This document shows positions 54,994 through 57,530 of a DNA stretch of 57,530 nt, piece by piece. The first letter of the stretch is position 1, and each line of letters opens with the position of its first letter. The notes under the pieces are model-generated. The model was not told where the DNA came from. It did not search any database and was given only the letters and a program-made list of their open reading frames with translations. The position numbers and the translations under genes were made by a program. Location: positions 1 through 57,530 of the forward strand of contig JAPOQK010000044.1 of the NCBI GenBank assembly GCA_026710795.1. Reading direction: 5' to 3'. Source of the stretch: Candidatus Poribacteria bacterium (GTDB lineage: Bacteria > Poribacteria > WGA-4E > WGA-3G).

Positions 54994-55758
54994 TTACTTA
55001 GACTTAAGCGCGCCCCACTGAGTAGCAAGTTTACTCTTAGGTTCAACAGGTGTGAGTCCACCTTCGTGTAAACTCCTGACTTCATCTGCAGTCAGAGCAA
55101 CGTTGTATATCCGGGATTCCTCAATATGTGCACTGAGATTACCAGGACCGCTAAGTCCATTTACATGTCGTCTACCCCAAATGGCTTCGGAATCGTCAGC
55201 TTCCCATGTTCTGAGATCACCCTTTCTGAAACTTCCCATACTATCTCCGTTTCGGTATCCGGTGATTTCATACTGGTTGTCGTCATTTCTATATGTGATT
55301 GCAACCATGTGCAATACACCTGTTTCAGATTCAGTGACGACATTTGGAAAATCATCTGTACGGCGGAAATGGCTGCTCCCGGGCATCCACTGTCTGTCAA
55401 CCCGTTCCGCCCAAACGATACCACAAAATTGATCTGTTGACAACTCATCCAATGTAAGCGCAGAGCCGCTTGTTCTTGCGAGGTCATCCAAACTCAGCCA
55501 AGACACCAAGGTCAGTTCCGTAATATCTGGACCTATGTATTCCAAAGAGTGTGCCCAATTATCAGTGGAAACAACGAGTTGTCCATCTTCTATAGTAGCA
55601 CCATGAAGGACAACATTTCCGAAGTTACCAGTTTCTTCTTCTGCACTATCAAAACGCCACCAACCAACAAGGTTGTCTTCTTGCACTTGTGCAAGGACTA
55701 ACATCGGCATACCAAGCATTAATATCACTGCACACAAGCAGTAAACCTTTAATTTCAT
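54994..55758 (-). CDS. Secreted LamG-domain protein, copy 1
   Basis: 254 residues with a signal peptide (1-23, ending VLAQ) and a concanavalin A-like LamG sandwich: NLVGWWRFDSAEEETGN, GATIEDGQLVV, LTLVSWLSLDDL, YNVALTADEVRSLHEGG. A short tail, PKSKLATQWGALKSK, is shared with copy 2. Such domains bind carbohydrates or proteins outside the cell. AAAGGAG precedes ATG. It is 142 bases downstream of copy 2, with a palindrome between. Confidence 0.85.
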   Translation of the reverse strand: MKLKVYCLCAVILMLGMPMLVLAQVQEDNLVGWWRFDSAEEETGNFGNVVLHGATIEDGQLVVSTDNWAHSLEYIGPDITELTLVSWLSLDDLARTSGSALTLDELSTDQFCGIVWAERVDRQWMPGSSHFRRTDDFPNVVTESETGVLHMVAITYRNDDNQYEITGYRNGDSMGSFRKGDLRTWEADDSEAIWGRRHVNGLSGPGNLSAHIEESRIYNVALTADEVRSLHEGGLTPVEPKSKLATQWGALKSK

Positions 55759-55842
55759 GGATTCAACTCCTTTTGTATTCGGATATTATGGTTTACTATG
55801 AAAACCTAATTCCTTATGTTTAGATGTAAATAGTTTACATTG

Positions 55843-55877
55843 TAGGTCGGGTATCGCTAAAACTCTATCCGACCTAC
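55843..55877. repeat. GTAG-headed palindrome between LamG genes
   Basis: GTAGGTCGGGTA and TATCCGACCTAC form the arms (one mismatch) around about 11 bases. It has the same head sequence as the R1 ends. Confidence 0.7.
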
Positions 55878-55899
55878 GAGACTGTTTTAATTAAAATGA

Positions 55900-56670
55900 T
55901 TATTGCCTTTTAATCTTTGCCCAACGGGTAGCGAGTTTGCTACGTGCTTCAACAGGTAAGTCTCCCTTGTACATCTGTTTAACCTCGTCCTCTGACAACG
56001 CTACATTGTATAAACGAGATTCTTCAATGTCTGCAGTTATAGAACTGCTAACAGGATTAGCAACACCACCTGTATGTCTTGCTCCCCAGATCGTCTCAGC
56101 ATTTTCACTTGTCCAGGTTCTTGCATCTCCCTTTTTGAAACTACCCATGCTTTTGTCATTACGGTAGCCTGTAATTGTGTAAACACCTCCTTCAAGTTGA
56201 TAGGTGATGGCAATTAATACATTCTCACCCACTTTGTCTTCATTTACTACATTTGGGAAATCCTCGGTACGTCGAAAATGGCTGCTTCCGGACATCCATT
56301 GTCTTGGTTGTCTTTCTGCATAAACTATGGCAACAAACTGATCAACATCGGTTCTATCCAATGAAAGGGCAGCACCGTGTGTATGTCCAAGATCATTTAA
56401 AGTTACCCAACTTGCTAATGTCACATCAGTAATATCCGGACCTGTATATTTAACTGAATTTGCCCATTTGTTTCTTTCAAGAACCAGTTTTCCATCTTGA
56501 ATTGTGGCACCACGGAGAGTAATATCCTCCCAATTACCTGTTTCGTCTGTTCCATCATCAAAAAGCCACCAACCAACAAGGTTTTTTTCTTGCACTACTG
56601 CAAAGGCTGACATTGATACTGTCAACATCAGTAATACAATTATTATCGCACTGACATTATAGACTTTCAT
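55900..56670 (-). CDS. Secreted LamG-domain protein, copy 2
   Basis: 256 residues, a paralogue of the preceding LamG protein. It has a signal peptide (about 1-26, ending AFAV), NLVGWWLFDDGTDETGNW, GATIQDGKLVL, VTLASWVTLNDLGHTHG, SRLYNVALSEDEVKQMYKG and the tail ARSKLATRWAKIKRQ. Start 56670 has GGAG eight bases upstream; the longer frame to 56703 has none. Extracellular binding role inferred. Confidence 0.85.
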   Translation of the reverse strand: MKVYNVSAIIIVLLMLTVSMSAFAVVQEKNLVGWWLFDDGTDETGNWEDITLRGATIQDGKLVLERNKWANSVKYTGPDITDVTLASWVTLNDLGHTHGAALSLDRTDVDQFVAIVYAERQPRQWMSGSSHFRRTEDFPNVVNEDKVGENVLIAITYQLEGGVYTITGYRNDKSMGSFKKGDARTWTSENAETIWGARHTGGVANPVSSSITADIEESRLYNVALSEDEVKQMYKGDLPVEARSKLATRWAKIKRQ

Positions 56671-56992
56671 CTCGAATTCTCCTTTTTCAATCAGGATTGG
56701 CATTGCATTCCTGCAAAGGTTAATGAAACAATCAATTCCTACATATTGTAAGGTTATCTAAATTATTGCAAATATACAATTTTAAGTCAATTCATTTTTT
56801 TCACACTATCAAGGCATCTGCTGAATATCCCAAATTCTCACAAAAATTACGCTCTTACACCAATAACATACCAAATATACATGAAACATATTGTTCCAAA
56901 CACCATAAAGTCTTCCAACCACCCTAAACCCATGTTATAATACTATTACTATGAAAAATACAACCACATACAAATCCAACATAACCGTATTC
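56671..56992. other. Noncoding AT-rich stretch
   Basis: About 320 bases upstream of the second LamG gene with no supported gene. It should contain that gene's promoter, but none is unambiguous by eye. Confidence 0.4.
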
Positions 56993-57161
56993 GTAGGTCG
57001 GAGCGAGCAAAGCGACCTCCGACTTCTTACATTCTGTAGAACCGTCCTACGACATCTTCTCATGTCTCTTGTAGGTCGGAGCGAGCAAAGCGACCTCCGA
57101 CTTCTTACATTCTGTAGAACCGACCTACGACATCTTACATTCTGTAGAAGCGACCTCCGAC
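56993..57161 (+). repeat. Tandem array of GTAG-headed palindromes
   Basis: Unit GTAGGTCGGAGCGAGC then AAAGCGACCTCCGAC, followed by TTCTTACATTCTGTAGAACC. It occurs at 56993 and again at 57071 (78-base period), with a third shortened unit GTAGAAGCGACCTCCGAC ending near 57161. Each unit has a 7-base GTCGGAG/CTCCGAC stem. The open frames across it on both strands are repeat artefacts. Confidence 0.85.
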
Positions 57162-57175
57162 AAATAGCCAAAAAC

Positions 57176-57313
57176 AAAAGATACAGTTTTTTAAGTTTTT
57201 TTTTATACAGTAAACCGGTGAAAATAACCCATAAACCCAGACAGAAACCACAACCAGACCACAACACAGTAATGATACAGTTATGTAAAAAAAGGCACAA
57301 AACTGTATCTTTT
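57176..57313. repeat. 138-bp segment with perfect 15-bp terminal inverted repeats
   Basis: AAAAGATACAGTTTT (57176-57190) and AAAACTGTATCTTTT (57299-57313) bound a noncoding segment. GATACAGTT recurs internally near 57274. It could be a very small non-autonomous element. No target duplication is evident. Confidence 0.5.
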
Positions 57314-57338
57314 TAAAACGGCAAAAATAACACAATTC

Positions 57339-57366
57339 GTAGGTCAGAGCAAACGAAGCGACCTAC
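57339..57366. repeat. GTAG-headed palindrome
   Basis: GTAGGTCAGAGC then AAACGAAGCGACCTAC, with GTAGGTC/GACCTAC ends, related to the nearby tandem units. Confidence 0.65.
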
Positions 57367-57483
57367 GACAAGTATATTAACCCAAGTTGCTACATAATGT
57401 AGCACAATCTGTATGAAGATTAATTTATTAAATCGGTAATTTTTATTTTTGTGTTATACTGTTGTGTAAGGAGGTATTTTATC

Positions 57484-57530
57484 ATGGCAAAACACCATAA
57501 ACTTGAACTGAGTGCAACTGAGCGTCAAGA
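57484..57530 (+). CDS. Start of a gene cut by the window end, possibly a transposase
   Basis: ATG follows AAGGAGG with a suitable gap. The first 15 codons read MAKHHKLELSATERQ. This resembles the helix-turn-helix start of IS630-type transposases (LSxEERxxL), but so short a stretch cannot decide. The nearby palindromes and the terminal-repeat segment upstream would suit a mobile element. Confidence 0.4.
   Translation, partial: MAKHHKLELSATERQ

Noticed and set aside
56993..57161. CRISPR array
   Set aside because: Only two to three units, with related rather than unique spacers and no cas genes. The units fit REP-like palindromes better.
56951..57316. 121-codon open frames on both strands across the tandem palindromes
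   Set aside because: They translate the repeat unit over and over, occur on both strands and have no proper start context.

Overview
The window looks like a chromosomal segment of an uncultured bacterium of the Candidatus Poribacteria type. It is AT-rich. The protein repertoire is the kind seen there: WD40 proteins opening with W-x-LPDG...GKG...YSPD, tandem Gfo/Idh/MocA dehydrogenases, TIM-barrel sugar isomerases, phytanoyl-CoA dioxygenase, LamG proteins, a large polytopic membrane protein, and GTAG-headed palindromic repeats. The assignment rests on family composition only, since no rRNA or other marker gene is present. I saw no tRNA, rRNA, CRISPR array, prophage or complete insertion sequence.

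Layout. 1-3524: a dispersed repeat, then a probable three-gene sugar or polysaccharide cluster (toroid protein and two TIM-barrel isomerase-like proteins). 3927-7480: a secreted M16-type metallopeptidase with intact zinc motif, followed by an ECF sigma factor fused through one membrane segment to a full-length M16 paralogue whose zinc site is destroyed. 7532-15379: a flavin-dependent monooxygenase, an orphan substrate-binding lipoprotein, one Gfo/Idh/MocA oxidoreductase and four closely related tandem paralogues behind a good sigma-70-like promoter. 15650-20356 (minus): uppS, an HtrA-like protease with a C-terminal membrane cluster, a TIM-barrel isomerase, rsgA and a lipoprotein, tightly spaced. 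20357-21510: noncoding, with repeats. 21511-31811 (minus): pcrA, gatC, gatA, a small membrane protein, an S41 protease, mmsA, a VWA protein and a SNF2-SWIM helicase, with short gaps or overlaps.

32144-35654 (plus): two overlapping unrecognised genes, a four-TM membrane protein with a 650-residue soluble part and a 322-residue partner. 35759-39635 (minus): a Uma2-like protein and uvrA, followed upstream by a decayed Phd/PIN toxin-antitoxin pair. 40121-41094: a second repeat-rich noncoding block, built like the first. 41095-52366 (minus): two long WD40 proteins, a nucleotidyltransferase duplicated within one chain with a dead second half, an amidohydrolase overlapping an MNT-HEPN fusion, a coiled-coil protein with eight 18-residue repeats ended by a clear terminator, and a PhyH dioxygenase fused to HEAT repeats. 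52745-57530: a 638-residue membrane protein, two paralogous LamG proteins, a tandem palindrome array and the first codons of a possible transposase.

The most striking item is the M16 pair at 3927-7480. An apparently active exported subunit and an inactive subunit tethered to a sigma factor suggest a membrane-spanning regulator in which a pseudo-protease domain talks directly to transcription. Second are the pervasive GTAG-headed palindromes and the 250-bp dispersed repeat. Third is a recurring theme of duplicated enzymes in which one copy has lost its catalytic residues (M16, nucleotidyltransferase).
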